A DNA stretch of 64,000 nt. Origin: Ichthyophis bannanicus (taxonomy: Eukaryota > Chordata > Amphibia > Gymnophiona > Ichthyophiidae). A model generated the notes under the pieces. It was not told the DNA's origin. It was given only the letters and a program-made list of their open reading frames with translations, and ran no database searches. Both the position numbers and the translations under genes were made by a program. Position 1 is the stretch's first letter; the number at the start of each line of letters is the position of its first letter. Below are positions 52,269-62,992 of the stretch, one piece after another. The stretch lies in contig CM066048.1 in assembly GCA_033557465.1 (NCBI GenBank), positions 12,376,305 to 12,440,304 on the forward strand. Reading direction: 5' to 3'.

Positions 52269-53196
52269 GCCAATTTTCCCAATGAAGAAAGGTGAATAGT
52301 GGAGTACCCCAGGGATCTGTGCTGGGTCCACTGCTTTTTGACATATTCATAAATGACCTGGAAAGTGGAATAACGAGTGAGGTTATCAAATTTGCAGATG
52401 ACACAAAACTATTTAAAGTTGTTAAAACCCAAGAGTATTGTGGAAAATTGCAAGAGGATCTTGATAAATTGGAAGACTGGGCATCAAAATGGCAGATGAA
52501 ATTTAATGTGGACAAGTGCAAAGTTATGCACCTAGGGAAGAACAACCCAAACTATGGTTACACGATGCAAGGTTCCACTTTAGGAACCACCACCCAGGAA
52601 AAAGATTTAGGTGTCATTGTGGATAACATGTTAAAACCCTCGGCCCAGTGTGCAGTGGCGGCCAAGAGAGCAAATAGAATGCTAGGTATCATAAGGAAAG
52701 GAATGGAAAATTAAACAAAAGATATTATAATGCCTCTATATCGTTCCATAGTGAGACCGCACCTTGAATACTGTGTGCAGTTCTGGTCATCGAATCTTAA
52801 AAAAGATATAGCGTTATTAGAAAAGGTTCAGAGAAGAGCCACCAAAATGGTAAAGGGATGGAAGGATATTCCTATGAAGAAAGGCTAAAAAGGTTAGGGC
52901 TCTTTAACCTGGAAAAGAGACGGCTGAGGGGAGATATGGTAGAAGTCTATAAATTAATGAACGGAGTGGAACGGGTAAACGTAGATCGATTGTTTATGTT
53001 ATCAGAATATAGAAAGACTAGGGGACATGCAATGAAGGGTAAACTATTTAAGACTAATAAAAGAAAATATCTTTTCACTCAACATGTAATCAAACTCTGG
53101 AATTTACCGGAGGATGTAATAAAGGCTGTTAGTGTAGCTGGGTTTAAAAAAAGTTTGGACAAGTTCCTGGAGGAAAGGTCCATAAGCCATTATTAA
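52269..53196 (+). pseudogene. CR1-A #4 ORF2 C-terminal half
   Basis: Open pieces 52292-52714 (motif B NSGVPQGSVLGP, motif C KFADDTKLF with intact Asp pair, HLGKNNPNYGYTMQGS) and 52858-53196 ([39 protein letters not shown]). Breaks: TAA at 52712-52714 (MENxTKD) and a one-base loss at about 52855 (aaggggatgg to aagggatgg). Otherwise close to CR1-A #1 and #5. Confidence 0.88.
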
Positions 53197-53368
53197 GAAG
53201 GGACCCAGGATATCAATGCTTGACCCAGTACAAGCATTGTGGAACCTGTGTCTTTTGGGGGAAACTGCTAGGTACGTATGACCTAGATTGGCCACTGTTG
53301 GAAACAGGATACTGGGCTTGATGGACCTTGGTCTGATCCAGTATGGCATATCTTATGATCTTATGATC

Positions 53369-54239
53369 TGTCTGGATAGAGGCAGAGGCTGTAATAGGAG
53401 TAACAGCTCTGGCAATATGGTTCTTCCCTGCCATGTGCCAGTTGATGGAGCTTTGGTACCTGTTGAAAAAGAAGAGAGACCTACCAAAGTACCTGTCTGT
53501 TCCTCAGCTGTTCTTTCAGAGAAAAAACAATTAACCTCTTTTATGTGTGTTTTAACAGTGCTGTTCAGAGTCCCTCTGTATAACTAATTGGGGAGTTGCC
53601 ATATAAATGTGTAGCTAATTGATGAGTTGCCTTATAAAGCAGGACTGCTTACATGGGGTGGGAGGGAGCTGAGGCAGATAGGGAAGGAACCAACACCTGA
53701 TGAGGTCAGTGGCTTCAAAGAGCTTGCTGTGAATGAGAAGTTGGTCACGGCTTACCTCAGCAGCACAGGCATAAATAGCTCAACCAGAGCTCTGTGATCC
53801 TCAGTCTTGAAGGACTAGAAAAGGGGACTGTTACTTCTGGAGAGAGATCTGCAATTGTGAGTATATACTTCTGGGAATTTTCTGAAAGGAATTCTTTCTA
53901 TTAAAGCTAATTAATCTGTGAACCCACTATATTTTGTTAAATCAGTCAGGGCCTAGTAGCAGCAGTTTAAGTTTAAATTTAAAACACTGAAGAGAACTTT
54001 GTGGTTACATTTCATACCCAGCAGAGAGCTGTAGTTTAAATTTAATAGTCACTCAGGGCCTAACATCAGAAAAGTACTTTTACTTTAAATTTAAAACACA
54101 GAAGATATCTTTCTGGTTAAATTTAGAAACCAGCAGAGAGCTTGTAGTTTAAATTTCATAATAAGTTAGAGCCTAGCAGCAGCAAAGAGCTATAATTTAA
54201 ATCAAATCAGAATATAGCTTACCTCAGCAGCACAGGATA
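53369..54239 (+). promoter_or_regulatory. Probable CR1-A 5' UTR-like region with degenerate tandem repeats
   Basis: Between two CR1-A copies. From about 53949 a degenerate unit recurs with gggcctagtagcagc, gggcctaacatcag and gagcctagcagcagc at 53949, 54056 and 54171 (107-115 bp steps), each with a tttaaatttaaaac block. The phrase cttacctcagcagcacagg occurs at 53753 and 54217. It leads directly into a CR1-A 5' UTR phrase at 54240. Position suggests a LINE 5' region, but similarity to 3058-3726 is limited. Confidence 0.4.
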
Positions 54240-56663
54240 GGGTACTTTGTAGCAACCCTCTTTTAGTAAGTGGAACACCAGACGTAGTGCAAGAGATAAG
54301 GGTGTTGGGGCCACTTGGCAATAGTGATCATAGCATGATCATCTTTGATTTAATTAGTGGAGGAGGGATAGTAAGGAAATCCACAGTACTACCTTTTTAC
54401 TTTCGAAAGGGAGACTATGATAAAATGAGGAAAACAGTTAAAAAAAACTAAAAGGAGCAGTTGCTAAGGTTAAAGACTTACATCAAGCTTGAGTGTTGTT
54501 GAAAAATACTATCTTGGAAGCCCAAGCCACCTTTATTCCATGCTTTAAGAAAAGTGGAAGGAAGTAAAAAAAACTGCCAGCATGGTTTAAAGGTGAGGTC
54601 AGAGAGGCTGCTGTTGGCAAAAAAGCATCTTTCAGGAAATGGAAAAAAGAGCCAAACGACGAAACCTGGAAACAGCACAAGCATTGGCAAGTCAAATGCA
54701 AGGCATTGATAAAGCAGGCAAAGGGAGAATTTGAGAAGAGGTTTGCTGCAGAAGCAAAAATGTGAAATAAAGATTTTTTCAAGTACATTCGTAGCAAAAA
54801 GCCTGTGAGAGAGTCAGTTGGTCCATTAGATGATAGAGGAGTTAAAGGGGCACTAAGAGGCGACAAGGCGATAGCAGAGAGACTGGATGAAATCTTTGCT
54901 TCAGTCTTTACTGAGGAAAATGTAGGGATGTTACCCATGACTGAAGTGGTATTTAAAGGTGCAGAAGAATTGAAGGAAATATCGATACATCAGGAAGATG
55001 TATTACAACTATTAGATGAACTGAAGAGTAGCAAATCACCCAGGCCGGATGGTAAACATCCAAGGGTGTTGAAAGAACTGAAATATGAGATTGCGGACCT
55101 GCTATTAGTAATATGTGAACTATCATTAAAATCATCTCTAATACCTGAAGATTGGAGGATCACCAATGTAACACCAATTTTTAAAAGGTTCCAGGGGTGA
55201 TCCGGGAAACTACAGTCTGGTGAGCCTGACGTCAGTACCGGGAAAAATGGTAGAAACCATCATAAAGAATAAAATTACTCAACATGTAGATAGTCATGGC
55301 CTAATGGGAGACAGCCAACATGGCTTTAGACAAGGAAGATCTTGTCTTACTAATCTGTTATGTTTTTTTGAAGATGTGAATAAACAGGTGGACAAAGGTG
55401 AGTCGGTTGATATAGTGTATCTGGACTTTCAGAAAGCCTTTGACAAGGTCCCTCATCAGAGACTTTTGGCAAAATTAAAGCATCATGGGATAGGAGGCAG
55501 TGTACTACTGTGAATCAAGAACTGGTTAAAAGATAGAAATCAGAGAGTTGGGCTAAATGGCCAATTTTCCCAATGGAGAAAGGTGAATAGTGGTGTACTC
55601 CAGGGATCTCTGCTGGGTCCGCTGCTTTTTGACATATTCATAAATGACCTGGAAAGTGGAATAACGAGTGAGGTTATCAAATTTGCAGATGACACAAAGC
55701 TATTTAAAGTTGTTAAAACCCAAGAGTATTGTGTAAAATTGCAAGAGGATCTTGATAAATTGAAAGACTGGGCATCAAAATGGCAGATGAAATTTAATTT
55801 GGACAAGTGCAAAGTTATGCACTTAGGGAAGAACAACCCAAACTATGGTTACATGATGCAAGGTTCCAGCTTAGGAACCACCACCCAGGAAAAAGATTTA
55901 GGCGTCATTGTGGATAACATGTTAAAACCCTCGGCCCAGTGTGCAGCGGTGGCCAAGAGAGCAAATAGAATGCTAGGTATGATGAGGAAAGGAATGGAAA
56001 ATTAAACAAAAGATATTATAATGCCTCTATATCGTTCCATAGTGAGACCGCACCTTGAATATTGTGTGCAGTTCTGGTCCCCGAATCTTAAAAAGGATAT
56101 AGCGTTATTAGAAAGGTTTCAGAGAAGAGCCACCAAAATGGTAAAGGGGATGGAAGGATACTCCTATGAAGAAAGGCTAAAAAGGTTAGGGCTCTTCAAC
56201 CTGGAAAAGGGACGGCTGAGGGGAGATATGATAAAAGTCTATAAATTAATGAATGGAGTGGAACGGGTAAACGTAGATCGATTGTTTTTGTTATCAGAAT
56301 ATAGAAAGACTAGGGGACATTCAATGAAGCTATAGGGTAAACTATTTAAGACTAAAAAAAGAATATTTTTTCACTCAACGTGTAATCAAACTCTGGAATT
56401 TGTTACCGGAGGATGTAGTAAAGGCTGTTAGTGTAGCTGGGTTTAAAAAAGGTTTGGACAAGTTCCTGGAGGAAAGGTCCATAAACCATTATTAAGAAGG
56501 GTCCCAGGATATCAGTGCTTGACCCAGTAGAAGCATTGTGGAACCTGTGTCTTTTGGGGAAACTGCTAGGTACGTATGACCTAGATTGGCCACTGTTGGA
56601 AACAGGATACTGGGCTTGATGGACCTTGGTCTGACCCAGTATGGCATGTCTTATGTTCTTATG
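54240..56663 (+). mobile_element. CR1-A LINE copy #5, deleted between 5' UTR and endonuclease
   Basis: It starts with a 5' UTR phrase (gggtactttgtagcaaccct, compare 3429) and at about 54268 jumps to the endonuclease C-terminus (AGTGGAACACCAGACGTAGT), skipping ORF1 and most of the endonuclease. It then runs to the CR1-A 3' end (gtctgacccagtatggcatg, ttatgttcttatg). The jump point shares TTAGTAAGTGG-like text, suggesting microhomology. Confidence 0.85.
54268..56490 (+). pseudogene. CR1-A #5 ORF2 remnants
   Basis: GNSDHSMI endonuclease end, WFKGEVREA linker, fingers with KSSKSPRPDGKHPRVLKEL (Gly to Arg and Ile to Lys changes in SPGPDGIHPR), NVTPIFK, VPGKMVETIIKNKITQHVDS, HGFRQGRSCLTNLLCFF, motif A VYLDFQKAFDKVPH, motif B NSGVLQGSLLGP, motif C KFADDTKLF, and the C-terminus. 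Open segments are 54805-55200, 55220-55513, 55583-56005 and 56021-56335. At least five stops or shifts. Confidence 0.87.
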
Positions 56664-56665
56664 AG

Positions 56666-57099
56666 AGCTAAGGAAGGTGGCGGGAGCTGAAAGATCGTGC
56701 GCCTGCCGGCGCAAACTTTTAAATGCACTGTCACGTGCCCCGATTGGGCAGAGATGGCTCCTGTGCTGCTCCCGCTTCTGAAGGCTCAATCCCCCGACTG
56801 GGGAGAGCTAAGGAAGGTGGCGGGAGCTGAAAGATTGTGCGCCTGCCGGCGCAAACTTTTAAATGCAATGTCACGTGCCCCGATTGGGCAGAGATGGCTC
56901 CTGTGCTGCTCCCGCTTCTGAAGGCTCAATCCCCCGACTGGGGAGAGCTAAGGAAGGTGGTGGGAGTGAAAGATCGTGCACCTGCCGGCGCGAACTTTTC
57001 AGCTCCCGCCACCTTCCTTAGCTCTCCCCAGTCGGGGGATTGAGCCTTCAGAAGCGGGAGCAGCACAGGAGCCATCTCTGCCCAATCGGGGCACGTGAC
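56666..57099. repeat. 140 bp tandem repeat ending in an inverted copy
   Basis: The word agctaaggaagg starts at 56666, 56806 and 56946 (period exactly 140). After a partial third unit, 57000-57099 is an inverted copy (agctcccgccaccttcctta ... caatcggggcacgtgac), so the array folds back at about 56999. Units share CCCCGATTGG, tttaaa, ggctcaatccccc and ctggggagagct with the array at 1-433, at clearly lower similarity than units share within each array. Confidence 0.9.
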
Positions 57100-57164
57100 G
57101 ATCCGCCCCCCCCCTGCACATGCTGCCCAATCAGGGCAGTAGGAGACCGGCACAAAAGAAACCA

Positions 57165-57558
57165 CATCAGGCGCGCCCGCGCCTGTCGGGCCCGCGCCTG
57201 AGGGCCTCGCCAGAGGGCCCTTTGGCGTGGCCCTTAGGCAGTGGCACTCAAGGAGACCTTCGAGAACATTGCACGAGCAAAGTTACATCAAGATATTATA
57301 TTCTGCAGCAACACATAAAATCATCTAAAAGCTTGATCTTGTGCTCCCTCACAGTTAAACATGTAATCCTCAACAAGGCAGCTATCTCCACAGACCTGAC
57401 CTCCTCATGCTCATCAACGAACAGTACGAACAAAAGAGTTTCGATCTACCTCCCAAAGATCTGTTTCCTATGGACAAATCCTGCAAGTATATACACCTGT
57501 ATATAATATATGATATCCTGCTAGTAGTTTACACTGAATTCTCATTTATAAATAGTAG
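57165..57558 (+). mobile_element. L2-d LINE, 5' head and leader (left of DIRS-B)
   Basis: The GC-rich L2 head (gcgcctgagggcctcgccag, ggccctttggcgtggccctt) is followed by AC-rich leader text to 57558. DIRS-B is inserted here, and the L2 leader and endonuclease resume at 63174. This makes L2-d a 5'-complete copy that runs off the right edge. The join is inferred from position and from L2 endonuclease text at 63860. Confidence 0.65.
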
Positions 57559-57707
57559 TTCCTTATCGCTTCTCCGGGCCAGTCCAGGGAAAGGTAGGGC
57601 AGTCCAGGGAAAGGTAGGGTTGTCAATCCCCTATAGCAGCTGAGGACTGAAGACTTCAAGTTTTCTTGAGAGGTGAAGCCACTTCCCCTGAGGGTAATCC
57701 AGCAGTC
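57559..57707. repeat. DIRS-B left inverted terminal repeat
   Basis: From ttccttatcgcttctccggg to ggtaatccagcagtct; inverse of 62993-63150. It holds a tandem pair of cagtccagggaaaggtaggg (57581-57621), which is present in inverse at 63083-63120. The foldback gcagctgaggactgaa/ttcagtcctcagcagct sits at its inner edge. Confidence 0.92.
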
Positions 57708-58227
57708 TTTCAGTCCTCAGCAGCTAAAGAGGATCGAATCTCTATTTCTCCCTCATAGGCAAACCTACAGGTTATTTTTCTTTCTTTGTTTTTGGGGAAA
57801 ATTATATTGGCTCTAGCAGAGCTGATTTATTCTATAGTCCTTGTGGTGGTTTTTTTTTGGTACGCTACTGCTTTAAGGACATTTGAGACGTCGAGTGAGT
57901 CATTCCTTTGCGGTGTGAGGTAGAGCGTGCCTCTTTCACTGTCTCCGTCTCTAACAACAGAGTGATCCTGGGAGCCCCAGTTGTTTCCTCTGCCCTGAAC
58001 ACTGCCGGTTTTCGAGTACTTCCCGCTAGCAGCGGGACTGCCTTGAGTGCTCAGCAGGTTACTCTCTTCACTCTGGTGAGTCTCTGGATGTTTTTTATTT
58101 TTATTCCTGTCACGAACAGTTCTGCACACGCTGTACCGGCACCGCGTTATTTCCTCAGCGCCGTGCTTTGAACTGCGACGTTGGTTTTTTGCCCGCTTCC
58201 AATATCCTTCGGGGGTTCAATTTTTTG

Positions 58228-59684
58228 ATGGCGGACAAGCCTTTAAGTAAATTAGATGAGCCATCTTTGCCCGCCGAAAAGGCGGGAAAGGCGGCCATTT
58301 TGACGGCGCCGGTCAGTTTGCCGGCAGAGCAGCCCCGGCTGCATAAAAGGAAGGCAAAATCTTCTAAGGACGCCGTTCCACTGGAAAAGCCTTCGCGCTC
58401 ATTTTCTGAGGCTCAGGAAGGCATGGCATCGTTTTTTTCGCCCAAATTTATTTTGGTGATGCACAAGGCTTTTTTGCTCAAGTCTTCACAGCCTGATCAC
58501 TTCACAGCGGTTCCTAGTCCTGTGCCTGTTCCCCTTAATTTTCAGGTGACAGAGGATCCTGGTGAGGGGTCTTCTCAGACTAAGGACATTATTAAGGATC
58601 CTTTGGATCCCTTTGCTTCTCAGCCTTCTGTACTCCTGGGTCAGGGGGACACAGAGGTTCTGGCAGAGAAGGCTTAGATCTGGATACAGATGACTTGGAG
58701 GAAAGAGAGATTGCTCCCGGAGAGGATCCCAATATTTTCAGGGTCTCCCGTAAGGAGGAGCTGTCAGCTCTCATTTCTCAATCTTTGGCGGCGCTGCACC
58801 TGCTTCTTCCTTCTGCATCTCAGGAGCCTTTGGAAGATCCGTTATTGCAGGGGTTTAAGGCTGAACAATGGTGTTTCCCGATGCATCGGGTTATCAGGCA
58901 GATGATTGAATCTGAATGGGAGTGTCCAGAGGCTACCCTGCGCGGCAGCCGCGCCTTAGCTCGCCTGTACCCCCTTCCGCAGGAGGAAACGGAGTTATTA
59001 CGCATGCCAAAGGTGGATGCCATTATATCTGCAGTGACTAAAAAGACTACCATCCCTGTGGAGGGAGCGGCAGCTCTTAAGGACCTTCAGGATAGAAAAT
59101 TAGAAATTCTTCTCAAGCAAGCATTTGATTCTAGCGCTTTGGCACTGCAAACTGCAGTTTGTGGAGCTTATGTTTCTCGGGCGTCCATTAGATGGTTGCA
59201 GGGGGACGCTTCAGGAGAGTCCTCTTCTGAAGCTGCAGAAAATGCAAAGTTGGAATCAGCCGCTGCTTATATGGCGGATGCTTTTTATGATTTGCTACGG
59301 ATTGCGGCTAAAACAATGGCCTCCCTGGTAGCTGCCAGACGTTTTCTCTGGTTGCGTAAAAGGTCTGCAGATGTATTCTCAAAATTGCGCCTCAGTAAAT
59401 TGCCCTATAAGGGGAAATTACTCTTTGGGGAGGCGTTAGAAAAAATTGTGAAAGATTTAGGCGACTCAAAAGGGGGCCGTTTGCCTGAAGATAGACCTAA
59501 GTCGGCGAGAGGTACTGCTGGTTTCCGAGGTTCCGGTCGGGACTCCCATAGATTTCGCGGAGCGCGCTTTGCTCCCTATTCCAGGGGCCGTTCCGGCTTT
59601 CGTGGTCAGTCCTTTCGTGGAGCCAGAGGTTTTGGCAGGTCCTACTTTAGTGCGTCCCAACCCTCAGTTAAAAAGCCGCAATGA
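58228..59684 (+). pseudogene. DIRS-B gag, one frameshift
   Basis: ATG at 58228 (MADKPLSKLDEPSLPAEKAG) opens a Lys/Pro-rich N-terminus; no Cys/His array is seen, unlike DIRS-A. The frame ends at TAG 58675; a shift of about one base near 58665 leads to the frame to 59684. The core contains FPMHRVIRQMIESEWECPEA and VTKKTTIPVEGAAALKDLQD (shared with DIRS-C). The C-terminus is Arg/Gly-rich (RGSGRDSHRFRGARF, RGRSGFRGQSFRGARGFGR), an RNA-binding type tail. It overlaps the pol frame by at least 100 bp. Confidence 0.85.
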
Positions 59685-60830
59685 AGGTCGGCTGGTCCAG
59701 GCGTTGGTTCCTGTAGGAGGGCGCCTGCAGAATTTTCTGGCAGCCTGGACCGCCATTACTTCCGACAAATAGGTTTTGGAGATAATTCAGAAGGGGCATG
59801 CTCTAGACTTCGCCTGCCCTTTGTCGCCCGCCTTTGTAATGTCTCCCTGTGCTCCCGGTCTGAAGATGCAGGCCATTGCGGACACGCTCTTTCGCCTTCT
59901 ACAGCTGCGAGCGATAGTTCCCGTGCCTCTAGGCCAATACGGTTGCGGTCGATACTCGATTTACTTTGTTGTCCCCAAAAAGGAAGGTTCTTTTCGTCCC
60001 GTGCTAGATCTCAAAAGCGTAAACCGTACTTTGCGGGTGCCTCATTTTCGCATGGAAACGCTACGTACAGTAATTCGAGCGGTACGGCCGGGAGAGTTTC
60101 TCTCGTCCATAGATCTCACGGAAGCCTATCTTCATATTCCCATCAGACAATCTCATCAGCGATTTTTACATTTTGCCCTTCTGATGGGGCATTTCCAGTT
60201 TCGAGCATTGCCGTTCGGTCTCGCTACGGCTCCGAGAACGTTCACGAAGCTGATGGTGGTTGTTGCAGCGGCGCTTCGAAAGGAAGGTATCCGAGTTCAT
60301 CCTTATCTCGACGATTGGTTGATCAGGGCCGATTCTCGTGTGGCTTCAATAAAGGCGACAGCTCGAGTTGTTCAGCTTCTCGAGCAGCTCGGTTGGGTGA
60401 TCAATCAAGCCAAAAGTCACTTAGAACCGTTGCAACAGCTGACTTATCTCGGAGCATTCTTCGACACGGAGCAAGGGAAGGTCTTTTTGCCCGAAGTGCG
60501 GGTAGAGAAGCTTTTGCAGCAGGTACAAGCTTTTCTGCGACTGACAGCTCCGTCGGCATGGACGTATTTACAGCTCTTGGTGTCCTTGGCGGCAGCACTG
60601 GATCTAGTTCTGTGGGCCAAGGCTCACATGCGGCCCTTGCAACAAGCCTTGCTTTCGCGATGGTCACCGCAGCTTCACCCACTCTCGCAGCGCCTGCCCT
60701 GTCCGGACCTCATGCGACACAGTCTGGAGTGGTGGTTAGTTCGGGATCATCTAACGGTGGGAATTCCCTTACAGGAGCCCTCGTGGGTGTTGGTCACCAC
60801 AGATGCCAGTCTCTCGGGCACACATTGCTC
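59569..60830 (+). pseudogene. DIRS-B reverse transcriptase, catalytic motifs intact
   Basis: Pol frame: AWTAITSDK, then TAG at 59770-59772 where DIRS-A has Trp, then VLEIIQKGHALDF and an open stretch with YFVVPKKEGSFRPVLDLKSV, LSSIDLTEAYLHIPIRQSH (motif A), FRALPFGLATAPRTFTK (motif B), HPYLDDWLIRAD (motif C, both Asp) and QAKSHLEPLQQLTYLGAFFD. The frame continues into TTDASLSG, the first RNase H site, before a frameshift at about 60810-60850. One nonsense codon is the only break in the RT itself. Confidence 0.92.
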
Positions 60831-61564
60831 AGGGTTCTTGGTCCCCAGAGGAGAGCTCGTGGTCGATCAACCGGCTAGAGCTTCGCGCCGCTCGTCTCGC
60901 CCTACTGCACTTCGTGACCTTGCTCAAGGGAACAGCGGTCAAGATATTCTCGGACAATGCAGTGACAGTCGCGTATATCAATCGTCAAGGGGGAACCAAG
61001 ACTCTTTCTCTCCTCTCCGAATGTCAGGAAATGATGGTTTGGGCAGAAACCAATCTCCTGACGGTATCAGCGGCACATGTAGCTGGCAAAGAGAATGTGC
61101 AAGCAGATTATCTCAGCCGCAATGTGCTCGATCCCGGAGAATGGGAGTTGAACGCGGCAATTTATCACGAACTGATGTTGCGTTGGGGATAGCCGGTGAT
61201 GGATCTTATGGCGACGTGCAGCAATGCCAAGGCCAGCCGTTTCTTCAGCAGGTGCAGAGAACACATGTCAGAAGGTCTAGATGCTCTCGTTCAGCCGTGG
61301 CCACTGGACTCTCTCTTGTACGTTTTCCCGCCTTGGCCGATGTTGAGTCGAGTTATCCAGCAGATAGCACAACACCGGGGGGTGGTGATTCTCATCGCTC
61401 CGGATTGGCCTCGTCGTCCTTGGTATGCCGATCTAGTTCAGCTCCTAATAGCTCCACCTTGGCCTCTTCCAGTCCGCATCAATCTGTTGCATCAGGGACC
61501 GATTCTCATGCCACGGGTGGATCGCTTCTTACTTACGGCTTGGCTCTTGAAAGGGCTCGCTTAA
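60790..61564 (+). pseudogene. DIRS-B RNase H and methyltransferase-like region
   Basis: After the shift, the frame 60803-61192 gives INRLELRAARLALLHF (Glu), IFSDNAVTVAYINRQGG (Asp), ENVQADYLSRNV (Asp). With TTDAS in the previous frame, all RNase H acidic residues are present. TAG at 61190-61192 separates MDLMATCSNAKASRFFSRC, YVFPPWPML and VVILIAPDWPRRPWY (61196-61564), which match the N6-adenine methyltransferase-like domain of DIRS1-type elements, with FPPWP resembling a D/N-PPW catalytic motif. The activity of that domain is not established. Confidence 0.85.
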
Positions 61565-62600
61565 AATGCAAAGGGTATGCGAGTTCTGTTGTGGCCACCT
61601 TACTTCAGTCTAAGAGGCCTGGGACTTCTCTGGCGTATGTGCGAGTATGGCGTCTTTTCAAAACTTGGTGTGAACAACGCAATGTTCCCCCAATGTCGTC
61701 TACCTTACCTCAACTGCTCCTATTTCTTCAGCATGGCTTGGATAAAGGGTTGGCTTTTAGTACCCTTAAGGTTCACATAGCCACACTCGCTTGTTTTCGG
61801 GGATCAGTGCAACATCGCCGTCTTTCGGCGCATCCGGATATACATCGATTTTTACGTGCAGCAAAAATTCTCCGTCCTCCAGTGCGCCCGATTGTGCCTC
61901 CTTGGGATTTGAACATAGTTTTGGAAGCATTTTCTTGGTCGCCCTTAACTTCCATCTGCTCTCGGGATCTCTGAGAGTGTTCTTGGAAAACTGCTTTTCT
62001 TGTGGCTTTATGTTCAGCGCGCCGAATATCGGACTTGCAGGCCTTGTCTTGCCAGGAGCCTTATCTTCAATTTCTTCCGGAAAGGGTTTTGCTACAGACG
62101 GTTCCTTCATTTTTACCGAAAGTACTGTCTGTTTTTCATGTTAAACAATCTGTGGCTTTGCCCGTGTTTTCTGATAGGTCCGGTTCTCCTATAGACCGTG
62201 CACTCAAACATTTAGATCTTGGCCGGGTCTTAAAGACGTACCTTAGGGTTTCGCAACCCTTTCGGAAGATGGACAGGCTCTTTGTCCAGTGTGCAGGTCC
62301 CCGTAAGGGTCAAGCAGCGTCTAAGTCCACCATAGCACGTTGGGTTCGCTGCGCTATTGGGGCGGCTTACTCTGACCAAGGCATCTCGCCGCCGGTTGGT
62401 CTGAAGGCTCATTCCATGGGCTCTAGCAACTTCCTGGGCGGAGTATGCCTTCGTTCCGCCAGTAGATATCTGCAGAGCAGCGACGTGGTCTTCGTTGCAT
62501 ACTTTCACGAAGCATTACCGGTTGGATGTTCAGGCCAGAGACGATGCGAAATTAGGGGCCTCGGCTCTTATCGCAGGTCTGGCGGGTCCCTCCCGTATTT
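61565..62600 (+). pseudogene. DIRS-B tyrosine recombinase, one stop and one frameshift
   Basis: The frame carries the N-terminal core-binding part (SLAYVRVWRLFKTWCEQRN, LKVHIATLACFRGSVQ), TGA at 61972-61974, then LCSARRISDLQALSCQ (catalytic Arg), KSTIARWVRCAIGAAYSDQG and KAHSMGSSN. The H-x-x-R box is broken by a small deletion at about 62415-62420; in the next frame follow TSWAEYAF, VDICRAATWSSLHTFTKHYRLDV (nucleophile Tyr) and ASALIAGLAGP. Two simple changes separate it from an open recombinase frame. Confidence 0.9.
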
Positions 62601-62611
62601 AGGTACTGCTT

Positions 62612-62716
62612 TGGTACTGCCCTACCTTTCCCTGGACTGGCCCGGAGAAGCGATAAGGAAGATGAAATTAGGTCTTACCTGCTAATTGTCTTTCCTTGAG
62701 CTTTCTCCGGGCCAGT
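62612..62716. repeat. DIRS-B internal complementary region
   Basis: The first part (ctgccctacctttccctgga ... gcgataaggaa) is complementary to the left end; the second (gatgaaattaggtcttacct ... gctttctccgggccag) is complementary to the right end. The centre, aaggaagatg, gives the circle junction when reversed. Confidence 0.93.
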
Positions 62717-62992
62717 CCAGGGTCCCACCCCTTTCGGTTTTACGAGTACTTTTTCGTAACCATAAGAATTTCACCGTATCTGGGTGTTCGTCCGAGAGGG
62801 GGCATGATTGGGGCTTCTAGGTTTCATTCCGTGCCAATCGATACTATTGTTTTAAATTTGAAAAAAGAAAAAAAAAAAAAAAGGAGCAAATTTCTTGGCT
62901 TCCGAGTTTTCATGGACTATAGAACTTTATCAGTTTTCAAGGGTTAATCTACTGTTTTCAGTGCTTTCTTTTTAGTTGCTTTGTCAGAAGGA

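Larger units (their letters stand above)
51917..53368 (+). mobile_element. CR1-A LINE copy #4, 5'-truncated, carrying a SINE
   Basis: It begins at aagtcatgggataggaggca, inside the reverse transcriptase after motif A, and ends with the CR1-A 3' end (gtctgatccagtatggcata, tcttatgatcttatgatc). A CORE-SINE separates agatagaaagcagag from aatggccaattttccc, removing about 10 bp of CR1. Confidence 0.9.

Noticed and set aside
59776..61974. A single 732-codon open frame read as one protein
   Set aside because: Only its first ~345 codons (RT to the first RNase H site) and its last ~130 codons (recombinase) are real; the middle is out of frame with RNase H and the methyltransferase-like region, whose true frame is 60803-61564.
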